64,000 bases of DNA, taken from positions 36,811,608 to 36,875,607 of the forward strand of contig NC_088300.1 in NCBI RefSeq assembly GCF_032854445.1, in the 5' to 3' direction. Source of the stretch: Liolophura sinensis. Its lineage: Eukaryota; Mollusca; Polyplacophora; Chitonida; Chitonidae. The first letter of the stretch is position 1. Every line of letters starts with the position of its first letter. The translations under genes were made by a program, and so were the position numbers. Of the stretch, positions 17,735-29,489 are shown in pieces. Below the pieces are notes generated by a model. It saw nothing but the letters and a program-made list of their open reading frames with translations, had not been told where the DNA came from and made no database searches.

Positions 17735-18462
17735 TAAATCGTGCGTGAAAGTCCCCGTACATATATAATAGATAATAGATAGAAACCAGAAGTTAACAGC
17801 GACTATTCAAAGCACCTGTACAAAGCTTTGCTCGTCGCTGAATACTCATAAAGTATTTCCAAAAAGGGAAATAAAGCTTTTATTTCTTCTAGTTATAAAT
17901 CTGGCGCGTTTGTCATCATATACACCTGGGCACGGCAACATGCGTCATTATAATTGACTGGTTATGTTATTACCGGGATACAGTCAATGTGGCCTGCCTG
18001 ACTAATCTTCAATCGCCAACACACACCAGGTGTGGGTTCAAACCCGGCCTTGGGCAGAGAATTTGTAGATTATCCCCAGTCTTACTGTGTGTAGGGCCTT
18101 GGTGACAGCACGCCGTCGACGCACGTGTCTTTGGTGAGTATGGTATATAGTAATGGTAAAATGTTGCTAAAGTGAAATCGCATTGGTGGAAGTCGAAGAG
18201 AGTAATTTCCCTTTGATCATGACATGACGGAATTTTCTAAATTAATTCATGAAAGTGACTTGCCTTAAGCACAACATTTTAATAGAGCGCTTTTGAAGCA
18301 TCAGACGTCGTAATTGAGAATGTTAAACTCTCAGGTGCTTTACAACATAGAGAAAGCATTGTTAATCCGTCAGAGGCTTTGCCCATTTCTTCGTTACGGT
18401 AGTATTGTGCTAGTTTACGTGTGTGGAGATTATAATGCACATAATGTAAAAGACGAACCATG
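17735..18462 (-). repeat. Right inner arm of the inverted duplication
   Basis: An inverted copy of roughly 15051-15815, near 88-90% identical by eye over more than 600 bases. Exact shared blocks include TATATGATGACAAACGC, TTATTTCCCTTTTTGGAAAT and AAACCCGGCC/GGCCGGGTTT. It embeds a B-box-like GGTTCAAACCC. Confidence 0.75.
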
Positions 18463-19284
18463 CACTCGTCAGTGGTAAAACAAAAGATGCCAGCACTGAG
18501 CATGTCTACGTGCTAAGACGATAACTACTATTAATTTTGCTCGTTATTTTTTCATTGCACGGTTTTCTCCCTTGATTAGTGTCAAGAAAAAATAACTCTA
18601 TGCCGCATTCAGCAAGTAACTTTTCGCACATTTAAAAAATCACTATCTTCATCAAGATGTTTATTATTTCTTCTTTTCTGATGCTCCCTTGCTGCAGTAA
18701 GAATTTCTCACTTCTACCTTTAGGATTGTCTCCTACCTCACTGGACGTTTCCTTTTCCCGTTGTCGTGATAAACACATTATCGCCATCCTAATGTATCCT
18801 GTGTGAAGAATAAAGAGCTAACGGCTTTGCCGAACGGGCAAACAAGCCTATATGTATCGGTCGGTAGCCGCTGGAATCATGCTGTTTGCTGACGTCCATA
18901 AAATTTTGATGGCGGTAACGTACATAGAACCTTCTGTACAATCTGCGCCCGCTATCATGTCTCTTCCTCGTTGATAAACTACATGAGTTTGAATACTGTC
19001 CGTTAAAAATACACTGCATACATGTATATATATATGTATACTCGTGCATATGTATATGGTATGACCTGCATCTATCGATGGAGACGTGGAGGCATTATAC
19101 TCGTGTATTTCCCGTATATTACTGCAAAAGCATGCACTAAACAGGTGAATTAACGAAATCCAAGCGTGACAATCCAACCCACCCATTTTGACTCGCCCCA
19201 GCTCGACACTCAACTCTACAAGCCAGACAGTATACTCTACTCTACTCTACTCTACTATACATTACTATACTATACTTTTACAGC
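18463..19284. other. Intergenic, no gene seen
   Basis: No supported gene. A TACTC microsatellite runs at 19231-19275, and a TATA-rich stretch lies near 19020-19060. Confidence 0.5.
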
Positions 19285-19346
19285 GTATCGTCGTCTTATG
19301 ACTGAAAAAAATGTACGACGTTAAACCCCCAAGCACTCACTCACCC
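19285..19346 (+). mobile_element. SINE family 2, 3' end fragment
   Basis: TCGTCGTCTTATGACTGAAA followed by TACGACGTTAAACCCCCAAG and a CACTCACTCAC tail, matching the 3' end of the copy at 3134-3497. Confidence 0.75.
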
Positions 19347-19495
19347 TTATAGTATAGTATACTATAGTGTATACTATCTAACCTAGCCTATCCCTCCACC
19401 GCAGTCCGACACATATTCGACGCAGTATACTACTCACGCAATGTAACGACAGAATGCGACCAGCTGGTCATAGAAACTGGACACGTCATTAGCCC

Positions 19496-19616
19496 CTTTG
19501 ATAATGCGGTCAGCTGTACCTTGAACTCTTGAAATTCAAGGTTTGCGATCTCTTAACAAAACATAGTCCTCATATGGACCGTCAGTTCCGATTATTCACA
19601 CTGGAACTATATCATA
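19496..19616. repeat. Right outer arm of the inverted duplication
   Basis: Partner of 13196-13317. The distal 75 bases (19542-19616) pair in inverted orientation and the proximal 46 bases (19496-19541) in direct orientation. Confidence 0.65.
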
Positions 19617-19623
19617 TTGCTCT

Positions 19624-19746
19624 GGGGCCAGTTTCATGAAGGATACTTAGTGCTAAGTAGTCCTTAGCTAAGTGCGCTTTATATGTCTATAACATATTTC
19701 ATCATGGTAGTTAAGGTAACTAAATGAGCTTCATGAAACCGGCCCC
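19624..19746. mobile_element. MITE with GGGGCC.GTTTCATGAAG ends
   Basis: 123-base element whose first 18 bases GGGGCCAGTTTCATGAAG are mirrored by CTTCATGAAACCGGCCCC at the end, with one mismatch. It has internal TTAGCTAAG/CTTAGTGCTAAG words and no coding capacity. Confidence 0.75.
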
Positions 19747-19754
19747 TGGCCCTC

Positions 19755-19870
19755 GGGCCCATATTTATCAATATCTAAATTTTAAATATCCTAGAGAGAA
19801 ATATTTTAATTGTATCTGTTTCTATTTTCTACTTAGATCGATTTAAGACGTTTGATAAGTATGGGTGCGG
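19755..19870. mobile_element. Second MITE with GGGCCCATATTTATCAA ends
   Basis: The left end GGGCCCATATTTATCAA is mirrored by TTGATAAGTATGGGTGC at the right end, with mismatches. It is AT-rich inside and about 115 bases long. It lies 8 bases from the previous element. Confidence 0.6.
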
Positions 19871-20265
19871 GATCACGAAGTGTTCATAGACTGGAGTCAG
19901 ATTTTGTGTTAGCTTTCAGTTTCCTTCGCTAAAGTTGTCCCTGAAGATTTATATTTTAATATAATAGTTGCCCTAGACCTTCATGACAAAACTGAAACAG
20001 CGCTCAGAAATAATACAACAATTTAAGACTATACGTTTGACTAAATGTACTAGCTTCGTTCTCAACACACTATTTGAACAGGTACGAAATGGCTACATTT
20101 GGAACTAGTTTCTATCCTTAAAAAAATCACAGAATGTCAATGCTTAAAAAAAATGGAATTTTTGATTACTAGTATGTCAAAATATACCTGATACCTGTGT
20201 ATGCATGAGGGACTCAAGGAAGATTGGTTTGTAACTAACTGATCTCTCTCAGAAAATAAAGTATT
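19871..20265. other. Intergenic, nothing recognised
   Basis: AT-rich with no coding frame, repeat or hairpin that I can support. Confidence 0.5.
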
Positions 20266-20308
20266 ATTATTGTTGTTGTTGTATTTGTTGTTGTATTTGT
20301 TGTTGTTG

Positions 20309-20348
<40 letters not shown>

Positions 20349-20378
20349 TATTATTACTATTATTATTATTATTATTAA
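20266..20378 (+). repeat. Compound TTG/TTA trinucleotide microsatellite
   Basis: TTG units with TATTTG interruptions pass into a long TTA run broken by single CTA units, about 110 bases in all. Confidence 0.9.
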
Positions 20379-21730
20379 AACACAGCTGTCCAATTCTCAG
20401 GACTTTCTAAATGTTAAAATGATTCAACGTGTTATGTAAAATATGAGTACCAGCATCTTAAAATGTTACGCTTCGTAATGATCATTGACATGTTGTACAT
20501 GTAATATACTATTAGATTTAAAACTTTTATTTAATGTTTTTTAATAACACCTAAATGTCGTAATTTGATAATAGATAGTGTTGAATTCTAGCATATTCAA
20601 ATAATTTTATAGGGTGTTCAAAGTCTACAGAAAGTATGAAAGTGGAAAAAAATGTCTTAATCTCTTTGGGTTCTTCATCACATAAATTACCTAATCCTCA
20701 CGCTAGCGCGTGGTTGGGGTTAGCCTTTCTATGGAACCGCGGATGTGACGGCACCGTGGAAGGGATGGGGTTAGTCTTTCTACGGAACCGTGAAAGGAAA
20801 TTTTTTCGACTTATAAAAAGACCACTTTAATAAATTGTTACGATTACAGAGAAAACTAAAAAAATCCACAAAAGTGGAAATTCCTTTACACTTAATTGTT
20901 CGTGTCAGGGATAAGAAAAAAACTTCTTTGAAAAACCTTAAAAGGCTTAAAAAGATGATAAATACTTAACTGAAATTCCCCAGTTAACGTATTAAAAACT
21001 TCTTTGAAAAAGATGTAGCAGTCCAAACAATTTTCTTGGAGGGAGGTGATGGGGGGCGCCCCTGGTACTGCCTCCCCAATATTTTTATTGATGACTTCAT
21101 TTCCAAATATTTCCGAGCCCTGATGGAAAATATGCATAAAACAGAGGGGTTATTAAGAAATATGATATATACCGGTACCTGAAAATAATATTTTCTCTCT
21201 TTCTTTAGAGTTTTTGCTTTTTATTTCTTGGCATAAAATTATTCTCTTTGTTTTATAGTTTTATAGTACTTTTTTCATGTATCCTTTAAACTACGATATT
21301 TTAAGGCACCAGTTTGAATGTCTCATACTGAAGCAAATATTATGCTGTGCTTTGTATTTGCGTGTGCCGTTTTTAGGTGAATTTGTTTGGAGCATTGGGT
21401 CTAAAACTTGACCAATACAGAGGGCTCTGTTAAAAAACGTAATAGTTTTCCTTTTTAACTATGAAACAATTCCAGTAAAAATTGTCTCAGAAAGATTTTT
21501 TCCGTAATTGTAACATTTATTTAAAAAAAAAACGGTCTTTTTGAAAACAAAAATAATTTTTCGTTTATGTCTTTCATCGTTGATGAATGGCTTTCGAAGT
21601 TTTCGTTTTCATAGATATTCTATTCTGTAGTTATTTTTCAAACTATTTGTGGTTCTACAAACAAAATTAATTGTGACAGAAAGTCCCTATGTAGTGAAAG
21701 AGGTAATGAAGGACGTGCAGTTCTAAAGTT
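20379..21730. other. AT-rich intergenic with small duplications
   Basis: Two TGGGGTTAGYCTTTCTAYGG copies about 50 bases apart (20714 and 20766), and two AAACTTCTTTGAAAAA copies near 20920 and 20997. No gene seen. Confidence 0.45.
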
Positions 21731-22500
21731 ACCACTCAGTGACGCTAAATGGTAAGAGGACGAATGTGCCGTTCATCGATACTCAATTATCTCGTAATGG
21801 TCCATTCTGCTCGAGTACCTAGAGAGAAAAGCCATTGAAGACATTTGCAAAGTGTATCAAAAACGCATGATTAAACCAACATGATACAGATGTGCGTTCA
21901 CCAATACCGCGGGGTTAATTACGTCTGGGAATCGTTGACTAGTGACCGGCAGACTAGACGGGCCGGGAGGCGGGTTGCTGGGGAGGGGAGGGCGGTCCGT
22001 GAGAGAATGAGAGTGTCCAGCGATCTCAGAGTGCGAGTCGATGACACACTCGGTCACAGTAACAGAATAATTGTCCAAATTGATTAATGGGCTTTTCCCT
22101 AAATTCCAAGATGAATTATTGGTAGCATTGATTAAGCGTATGACTCATAGGATACCATTAGTCTAGGCGACATTCCTGCATTGTCAATCCGGCTGTCCGG
22201 AGGAGCCGGAAAAGACAAGTCGACAACAATTGAGATAGGAGAGAATTGTGTTAAGGTTGACAGTTTTACTGGGGACGAAGGACAGCTACAAGGCTAGTTC
22301 ATTAAGCCTGAATTGGCCGAGGTGCCCACGGAGGAAATCTTGCCCAGTGCCCATTCTGAGACAAGAGAGGCGAGATAAAGAGTCATCACTGTGGTCAGTT
22401 AACAGTGGCCGCGTGCTTTCACAGTTAATGCCTGCACCGAGGTTGCCTCGAGGCAAGACACCACATTCTTCGACTGACTTTTTTTGAACCAGTGATTGAT
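21731..22500. promoter_or_regulatory. Candidate distal regulatory island
   Basis: Less AT-biased than its flanks and rich in homeodomain cores: CTCAATTATC, GGTTAATTACG, TTGATTAATGGG, GAATTATTGG and TTGATTAAGC. Open frames of 68-79 codons occur but show no domain or splice context. Regulatory role is inference from motif density only. Confidence 0.25.
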
Positions 22501-22860
22501 TCGTTTCTGTTCTGGAACTTGGCTGGAGTCAACATTTGATATATACACAGACATGATCAGTCTGACTTTGCCTTAATCAACCAACCCAGCCCGCGACAGA
22601 TATATGTCTCTTTCCCCTCTCTTTCTGTTTAGTTTCACGCTTTAAAGCTGTTGAAGCGCAAATAAAACATTATGTGGTTTATTTGAGAGCAGTTGAAATA
22701 TATCTGAGCCATGTGAATAGTCTGGCAATACCTATAATCAGGCAATATGTATATTGTCGGATGATGTAAATCGTAGATTATAAGAGAATCAATAAGTTAC
22801 GGCGGTATTAAAGTAAAAGAAAGCGAAATTATGAAGTAAGGTTCATTGTACAGACAACTG
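22501..22860. other. Intergenic, nothing recognised
   Basis: No coding frame, SINE or hairpin could be supported. Confidence 0.5.
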
Positions 22861-23220
22861 AAAAGTATGCGTAAAAATACTTTCATTTATGTTTTCAGAG
22901 CTTTTGAGAGTGTTGAAAGGCATTCAAATATTTGAAAACTATGACGGTATCTAGGAACTCCGACGTCACTTCACCTTTTTACCTGATGTTCACCAGAAGG
23001 AATGAATTTTTGGAACATTATTTTAGTAATGTTTTACGCATAGGTAAAAAGAGTTACTCCAAGATTCTGTGTCGTGATTAGAGTTGGATAAACTTCCTGT
23101 GACGTCAGAGTTCCAAACCTCTGATAGTATGGTCCATGAAGCCCACATAGAATTCAAATGGTTGGGCGCCTTTTTTCACAACTCTAAAAATGAATGAAAG
23201 TATATTTATGCATAGTTTTA
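22861..23220. mobile_element. Long-arm foldback element, ~360 bp
   Basis: The two halves are inverted, diverged copies. AAAAGTATGCGTAAAAATAC at the left end is answered by GTATATTTATGCATAGTTTT at the right end. Further in, GGAACTCCGACGTCAC (22954) is answered by GTGACGTCAGAGTTCC (23100). Arms are about 150 bases with indels. No open frame. Confidence 0.65.
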
Positions 23221-23280
23221 AGTGGTAATTTATTGATGCCTACTTCAATTTTTAGAGGTCTTTGCCCTTTAGTAGTGCAT

Positions 23281-23346
23281 TAGCCGCCGTCGTATAAATG
23301 AAATTTTCTAGAGTAAGGCGTAACACCAAATAAATAAATAAATAAC
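23281..23346 (+). mobile_element. SINE family 1, 3' end fragment
   Basis: TAGCCGCCGTCGTATAAATG, GAGTAAGGCGTAACACC and an AAAT tail, which is the last part of the family 1 consensus. Confidence 0.75.
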
Positions 23347-24008
23347 GCGGCATTGCCTTCATAAAAACAGTCATTACTGTAGGTTATTGCCAGTAGTGAC
23401 ACTGGCATCTGCTCATCTTGAGAAAAGGAAAGGCTTCAATTTCAACTTAAAATTCTATATATATGGTTTTAAACCTGTATCTGTAATAAATAATGGATAA
23501 TACCAAAACAATGCCATATCTGATGATTAGTAAAACGGCAGCCAAATGTTTGTTTTGAATGGATTTCTTTTGACTTTCTCAGCGAGAGACTGCCATCGTG
23601 CTGTAAGCCTAGTTCTATACATGTGACGTCATCAGATTGAGAACATAAAAAAAAAAACATGTCTGGGGCCGAGATTCAAGGTGAAGTAAGAATGTTCAGT
23701 TTGTCACTATATTTTAAACGACAAACGGCAAATGTAGTATCTTTCGTGTCTGGCACTCTTACGGATAATGTGAAAGATGTCTTTGGCTTCGACGCCATCA
23801 TTTAATTTGCGAAATGCCTGCTTTCTCCAAAGTCATAAGGACAAGTTAATAAGCGATGGCAGTGGTTTAATGGTCAGCATGTGTTAGGGACTAATGTAAT
23901 CAGTACGATGTCAGGGCATAGCACGTGCGCGGAAATCTGATGATTGGTTGGGATTTGTGACAGAATGCACATGCATGCTGGTGAATTAGCGGTAGATTCC
24001 ACTCATGT
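23347..24008. other. Intergenic, nothing recognised
   Basis: No supported gene, hairpin or SINE. Confidence 0.5.
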
Positions 24009-24786
24009 TGTCAACCCCATTTGTGCTGCTAACAATATCACCATGTGCTATCAATAGTGATACTGTACTGCCAAACGGTATCATTATGTGCTGTTTACAC
24101 TATCACTATAATGTGTGTACCGCCAACAATATCACTACGTGCTGATTACAGTATCACTATACATGTGTGTACTGCCAACAGTATCACTTTGTGCTGTTTA
24201 CACTATCACTGTACATGTGTGTACTGCCCAACAGTATCACTATGTGCTGCTTACACTGTCACTATAGATGTGTGTACTGCCAACAGTGTCACTATGTGCT
24301 AATTACAGCGTTACTATGTGCTGATTACAGTATCACTGTACATGGGTGTACTGCCAACAGTGTCACTATGTGCTGATTACAGTATTACTATGTGCAGATT
24401 ACAGTATCACTATGTGCTCATTACAGTATCACTATGCGCTGATTACACTATCACTATGTGCTGATTAAACTATCACTATGTGCTGCGTACAGTGTCACTG
24501 TACAGGTGTGCACTGCCAACAGTCACTATGCGCTGCTTACAGTATCACCATACATGTGGGTACTACCAATAGTGTCGCTTTGCGCGGCTTACAGTATCAC
24601 CATACATGTGTGTACTGCCAATAGTGTCACTATGCGCTGCTTACAGTATTACCATACATGTGTGTACTGCCAACAGTGTCACCATGCGCTGCTTACAGTA
24701 TCACCATACATGTGTGTACTGCCAACAGCGTCACATTTATCACATGAATGTGTTGCTTACAGTATCACTCTATAGTACCAGTGTTA
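24009..24786 (+). repeat. Minisatellite with 52-bp composite unit (30 + 22)
   Basis: The word ACATGTGTGTACTGCC recurs with 52-base spacing (for example 24161, 24213, 24604, 24656). Each 52-mer is a 30-base piece (TATCACTATACATGTGTGTA...) plus a 22-base piece (TATCACTATGTGCTGATTAC). In the middle (24300-24480) the 22-base piece repeats alone. Open frames here are repeat artefacts. Confidence 0.9.
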
Positions 24787-25040
24787 TATAAGATACTTAA
24801 CCACTCTGTGTTATTGCACAGGTCTGAAAACCACCCCTTATCGTATTATATTTGATACTTCGTGACGTTTCCCAACAGACAAGTTCGAGTTTTTTAACAG
24901 CTGGACACTTGGTGACAGCCATTACACTTTGATTACTGATGAATGTCTTTTGAGTATTGTATAAATCTTTTAGTACAACACAGGAACATATATCCAGTTA
25001 AACTCAAACCATGCCTAAAGATCAGTTTGCAGATAGATCG

Positions 25041-25309
25041 TACTCTCAAAAATTAACCTGTTTTTAACCTGAATTTTAACAGAAACTCTGTTGTCTGAGT
25101 GATGCTAGAATGTCTTCTGTTGTGATAACACAACATTCCGTCATACTCAACGTAATATCCTCTTATAGTCTGATAGAATTTTTATGTTGAATTAATAGAA
25201 TATGTCTGCTATATTCAGCAGAATAATCTGCTTCAATAACAGAATAAATCTATCATCTTTCGGACAACAGATTTTCTGTTCAAATTAAAAGATTCATTTT
25301 TTGAGTGTA
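25041..25309. mobile_element. TA-flanked MITE, Tc1/mariner-like
   Basis: Inner ends CTCTCAAAAATT and ATTTTTTGAGTG are inverted and each is followed outward by TA. Subterminal AATTTTAACAGAAACTCTG pairs with AGATTTTCTGTTCAAATT. A TA target duplication is the hallmark of Tc1/mariner transposases. 265 bases, no coding capacity, so non-autonomous. Confidence 0.7.
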
Positions 25310-26220
25310 GTAAATTTTACTATTCCATGATTAGTCTTGGAGTTAACCCCTTGGAGTTAAAACAATCAAAGTATGTACCAGTTTGAAATGAAACATCGAT
25401 ATCCTGAAGTCTTCAAAGTTCTGCTTCTCCTAATACTGTGTTATTTGAGCATCCTTTGTGAAACGAGCAATCCCACCTACAAACACTTTGTTTAATAATA
25501 TAATGCTAGGGTTTGATATTTCGAACTGAATAACAATCCAACTTTGTAAATTCTTACCAACACCAGTGAGTCTAATTTTATCACAGTCACAAAGAAAGAT
25601 TTCACACCTTAATTAGATAACTTAGCACAGTTTGCATATACAGAAATTGCCTTTATGGTATTTATACATGTAATAAAGAACATTTGGCATCTGAAGTAAT
25701 TTTTACGCAGGTTTGGAAGCACGACATAAAACAGGAAAAGATCAAGTATACCAAATGATCCTGCGTATGGCGTGTACATATATCGTCTTACAGCATTTGT
25801 TAGATACATAATGTAAAGATTTGTTCACTGTGTAAAGATTTTAATCAATATGAAAGTTATTATTGCAAAAACTAGTGTTTCAAGGACATTCCTTCAAACA
25901 CCTTTACTTTAAGTTTCTTAAGTTTTACAATGAATTTAATTCTCGTGCATGTAAATATGGACAGAGCATCCGTGATCTCTGGCGCCCTGGTGCTCTGCTT
26001 CATGAGTGTGTCTAATTCCGTTTAACTTGGAGCTGTGGGGTATAGCTATCGTGTTGAACTAAATCACCCGGTTGGATCTATTAACTGCTGCAAACCAAGT
26101 GTAACTGAGTCACACATTTGGATTATCAATAACACTAAAACTGTTATCTGTTCCTCTGTGCATGGATCCGTCCTAATTTCTTACTTTATATACGTGTATT
26201 TTCTTGTGTTGAAAGTTGTC
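25310..26220. other. Intergenic, nothing recognised
   Basis: AT-rich sequence with only short unconvincing frames. Confidence 0.5.
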
Positions 26221-26298
26221 ATGAAATTGGTCTAGCCATTATTGATACGGAAAGTCCATTTTGGTATATCAATGTCTGCTTTGACGCCAATATTCAAG
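26221..26298 (+). repeat. Dispersed repeat family X, copy 1
   Basis: Shares ATTGGYCTWGCCATTATTGA, then GTCCATTT.GGT and TTTGACG, with copies at 36191-36287 (+) and 62704-62797 (-). Class unknown. Confidence 0.55.
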
Positions 26299-28169
26299 AA
26301 AAAATATCATGCTAAAACACAGGTTTTGTGATAAAATACATGTAAATGATGTCATGGCTATGTCGGTATATGACCCATATCACACTTAATTGTGCACCTC
26401 TATGGTAGTGTCGAAGCCCCTCAACAAGTTACATTTCTCTGTGACATTGCGTCAGGTCGTTACCTGTTTCATCATTATTTTCTAAATGGTGACATCTTAG
26501 ATGAATTCGGGTGCCTGGAATTGGCATGACCGCAACAGCTAATATGAGTAGATAGGTCTAGATTTGTTGGTAAGTATATAGATGCTTTTTTACTGGGAAT
26601 TAAGAATAGATCCTGTGCTCCTATACGCTATTTCTCCCATCAGAGAGTAACATGGGTGGTTATTTTTAATTTCGCCTGGAACAATGACGTGAATGAAAGA
26701 CGCAATAAATACCGACGTTATAAGGTTTTAAATGAAAGTCGATTCGACAACGCAGTCCTTTGAAAAGAATCAGGATGCTCTGCTAGAAGTGCTTCAGCTA
26801 TCGGCAAAGACCCTTCCGCTTATTTTGCGACATCGTCCAAAGTCCGGATGTCGTTCAACGGCTCAGATTACTTTTCTGAGGATGTCTTTTGATCTTTAGA
26901 AAAATCATCTTAGCTGAGAAAACCCTGGAGTGAAGATGTATTGCACGGCGAAATTCCTCGCCACTTCACATTCTGAATGTTCAGTTACAAAAACGCTGTC
27001 TTCACACACAATTGGCGCCATGCTTTATCCCAACTGCAGAAGATTCTTGGCATATTTTTTCCCTGTCTAGGAATGTCTAGCACACCTTGGCCATAATTCT
27101 ATGTTAGAACAGAGCGGAAATTAATTTGAAAGAAGAGGTCTTGGATAATGACTAAACGGTAAACATTACTTGGAGTCTGGTGTGAGAGCAGATGGCCACG
27201 GCGATCGATCCTAGAGCCGATGGTCCGGTCAGTGTATCCTGCCTAGCTGGAAGGTGCAGCCCAGCCCTCTTCTCAATCTCTGACCAAACGTTTACCCGGC
27301 GTAATGACGTGAGTCCTACAGCTCGTTTCAAGAGGCTATTTCAGGCATGCGACGGGAAAGAAAATGGCCGGAAAATGTGCATTACGTGCGGGATTTCCTC
27401 AGCTAAGCTTCCACGTGATGTCCTGGAAAGCGGATTGGGAGACCAAGTAAAATATTGTCCCTTCCACAAGAGGTTCGGAATTCGAAACAAGATGTTGAAG
27501 TGTCAGATTAATTTTGCATGTTTCGGAGGCAAATGGTATTGACAGCTTGGTAAAGTGGCGAAATGCATTTGCTTTCTCCAAAAAAACGGCTGGAGTGATT
27601 TTTTGATCAGGTTGTAATTGCAAGTCTTCATTCTTTGTCATCGGTAATTGTCTCTTCGTCAACAAGACGTTGAAAAAGCAAAGAGCTCATGTTCTCGTTT
27701 AAGAAAAATAGCGCAAAGTTTTCGCAAAAGCTCGTCACAGAGCCTTATTTTTGAACAGGCGAAGGTATCATTGAGGCCAAACTGATGGTATGTTTTTAAT
27801 CACACAAAGTTTTAATTGAAACCTAGAAATACAGGTTAGAAATACACTTAGGAACAAATTAAAGAAAATCAGAAAAGAAGAAACAAACAAAGATGTGGCA
27901 AAACATTGGGACTGAAATATAATTATATATATTCTGCATCAGTGACAGGGGACTGGGTTTCTTAAATGTTTTTTGTCGTTGTGTCCATGGCAAACATGTT
28001 TCTCTAAAACGATGAACAGCAGTTCTCTAAAGACGTCCATCAAGATGCGTATCGAACTTCTTACTAACTGGCGTATCAATTGTAGATTCTGATACAGACA
28101 GGAAATATTTTGGGTTTAAAGGATCATGCGCATCACCGCTTATGAGAGGCTTTACTTCCTTCGTGTAAC
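26299..28169. other. Intergenic; one isolated 116-codon frame
   Basis: A + strand frame at 27192-27542 is the longest here, with several Cys but no recognisable domain, no splice partner and a competing antisense frame. I do not call it a gene. The region around 26590-27600 is slightly less AT-rich and may contain regulatory DNA. Confidence 0.35.
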
Positions 28170-28232
28170 TTATTTATTTTATAGTGTTTTACGCCGTTCT
28201 CAAGAATATTTTACTTATACAACTGGCAGGTC
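28170..28232 (-). mobile_element. SINE family 1, 3' end fragment
   Basis: Complement of the family 1 end: AGTGTTTTACGCCGTTCTCA, AGAATATTTTACTTATAC. Confidence 0.7.
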
Positions 28233-29489
28233 GATAGATTGGTGCAATGTCAGCTTACTTGAATATTTATCGTTCTTCTTATTCTTCAGCAGAGATGTAA
28301 ATCTTTGATCGTGTTTGTTTTCCGTTGTAATTCTGAAGTGAAGCTGGGAGAACATGTATCTCATCCATTTTCTCATTGTTTTACATTGGAGAAAAAAATT
28401 CATGGAAGAGAAACAAGCTTGGGCCGCTTTGGTATGCAAGAGGCCATACTCTGCCAGGAATTACATTTGCATGGAAGGATCGATTCTGTGTTTACCCACT
28501 GAACGCTTCCCGCTGCTGTTGACAGTCGCGCGTATTTTACTTTCTGTTTACACTTCCACTGATCAAGTAGGTTTTTCACCCGACAGAACCATATTGCAAA
28601 TTTGATAAAGAACAGTGCTGTTATCCAAAGCACTCAGAAAAGACAAGCTCGAGCGAAGATCAAAGGGAATCTGTGATAATCTATCCGGGATTCTTGTATA
28701 ACAGTGACACTGATCCATTCTATATAGCTATTTGGCGTTGCTTATTTATTTCCCACCTTCAAACGATTTCGAGAGGCTTTTCGTCATAAAGCATCCGGTT
28801 TAAGTTGGGTGTAAAAAATCAATGTCTATGGTCGGCCCTATATAAATAATAAAGGTTCTGTTCTAACATATCTGCCGTGCACTCGGTGTTTTGTCATAAG
28901 GACAGACAAAGGTATAAAGGCTCGAACATTTGATGAAGAAAGTCGAAGTGTTGATTACATTTGAACAGTAGGCCATTTCCGCGCGTACCTGATACATATG
29001 TGTGGAATAAATATGAAAGCAAACACAATAAATCCCCTATAAATAAAACCCACAAAGACGAGTGTATACTATAGGGAGTGATCAAATTCATGATAAACAC
29101 ACATTTTTGATACACATACGTCACAATAAGACGTCACTGAGCCGGTCCACTCGACGAGAAATATAGATGTGACACAGACTGCGCTTGGCAGTTGTTGTCT
29201 GCTTACCTACTTTCTTAAATCAGTTCGCAAATGTTTGGCCGTATTTTCTTTCTTTCTTCTCACTCACTACGAAATGGTGTAGCTAAGGAATGATCTACGC
29301 TGTGTGAAACGGGTTTTTTAAACTCCTAGATATTTTAGAATAGAAGTAAACGATTTCTGACAGTGCTATATAATTATATGCGTTGGTAAACCATACGTGG
29401 TGGGTGGGAGGTGCCCACTGTCTGAGCAATGCATATAACAAAATATAAGACTGTAAGAATTCGTTTATTTCCTAGATAGATATACATTA
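28233..29489. other. Intergenic, no gene seen
   Basis: Several 60-80 codon frames overlap on both strands; none has a domain or splice context. Confidence 0.45.

Noticed and set aside
24045-24791. Several 61-105 codon frames with repeated Cys-Thr-Ala-Asn motifs
   Set aside because: They are translations of the 52-base minisatellite and shift frame with each unit length change.
27192-27542. 116-codon frame with scattered cysteines
   Set aside because: No recognisable domain, no flanking splice signals matched to other exons, and an antisense frame of similar quality.
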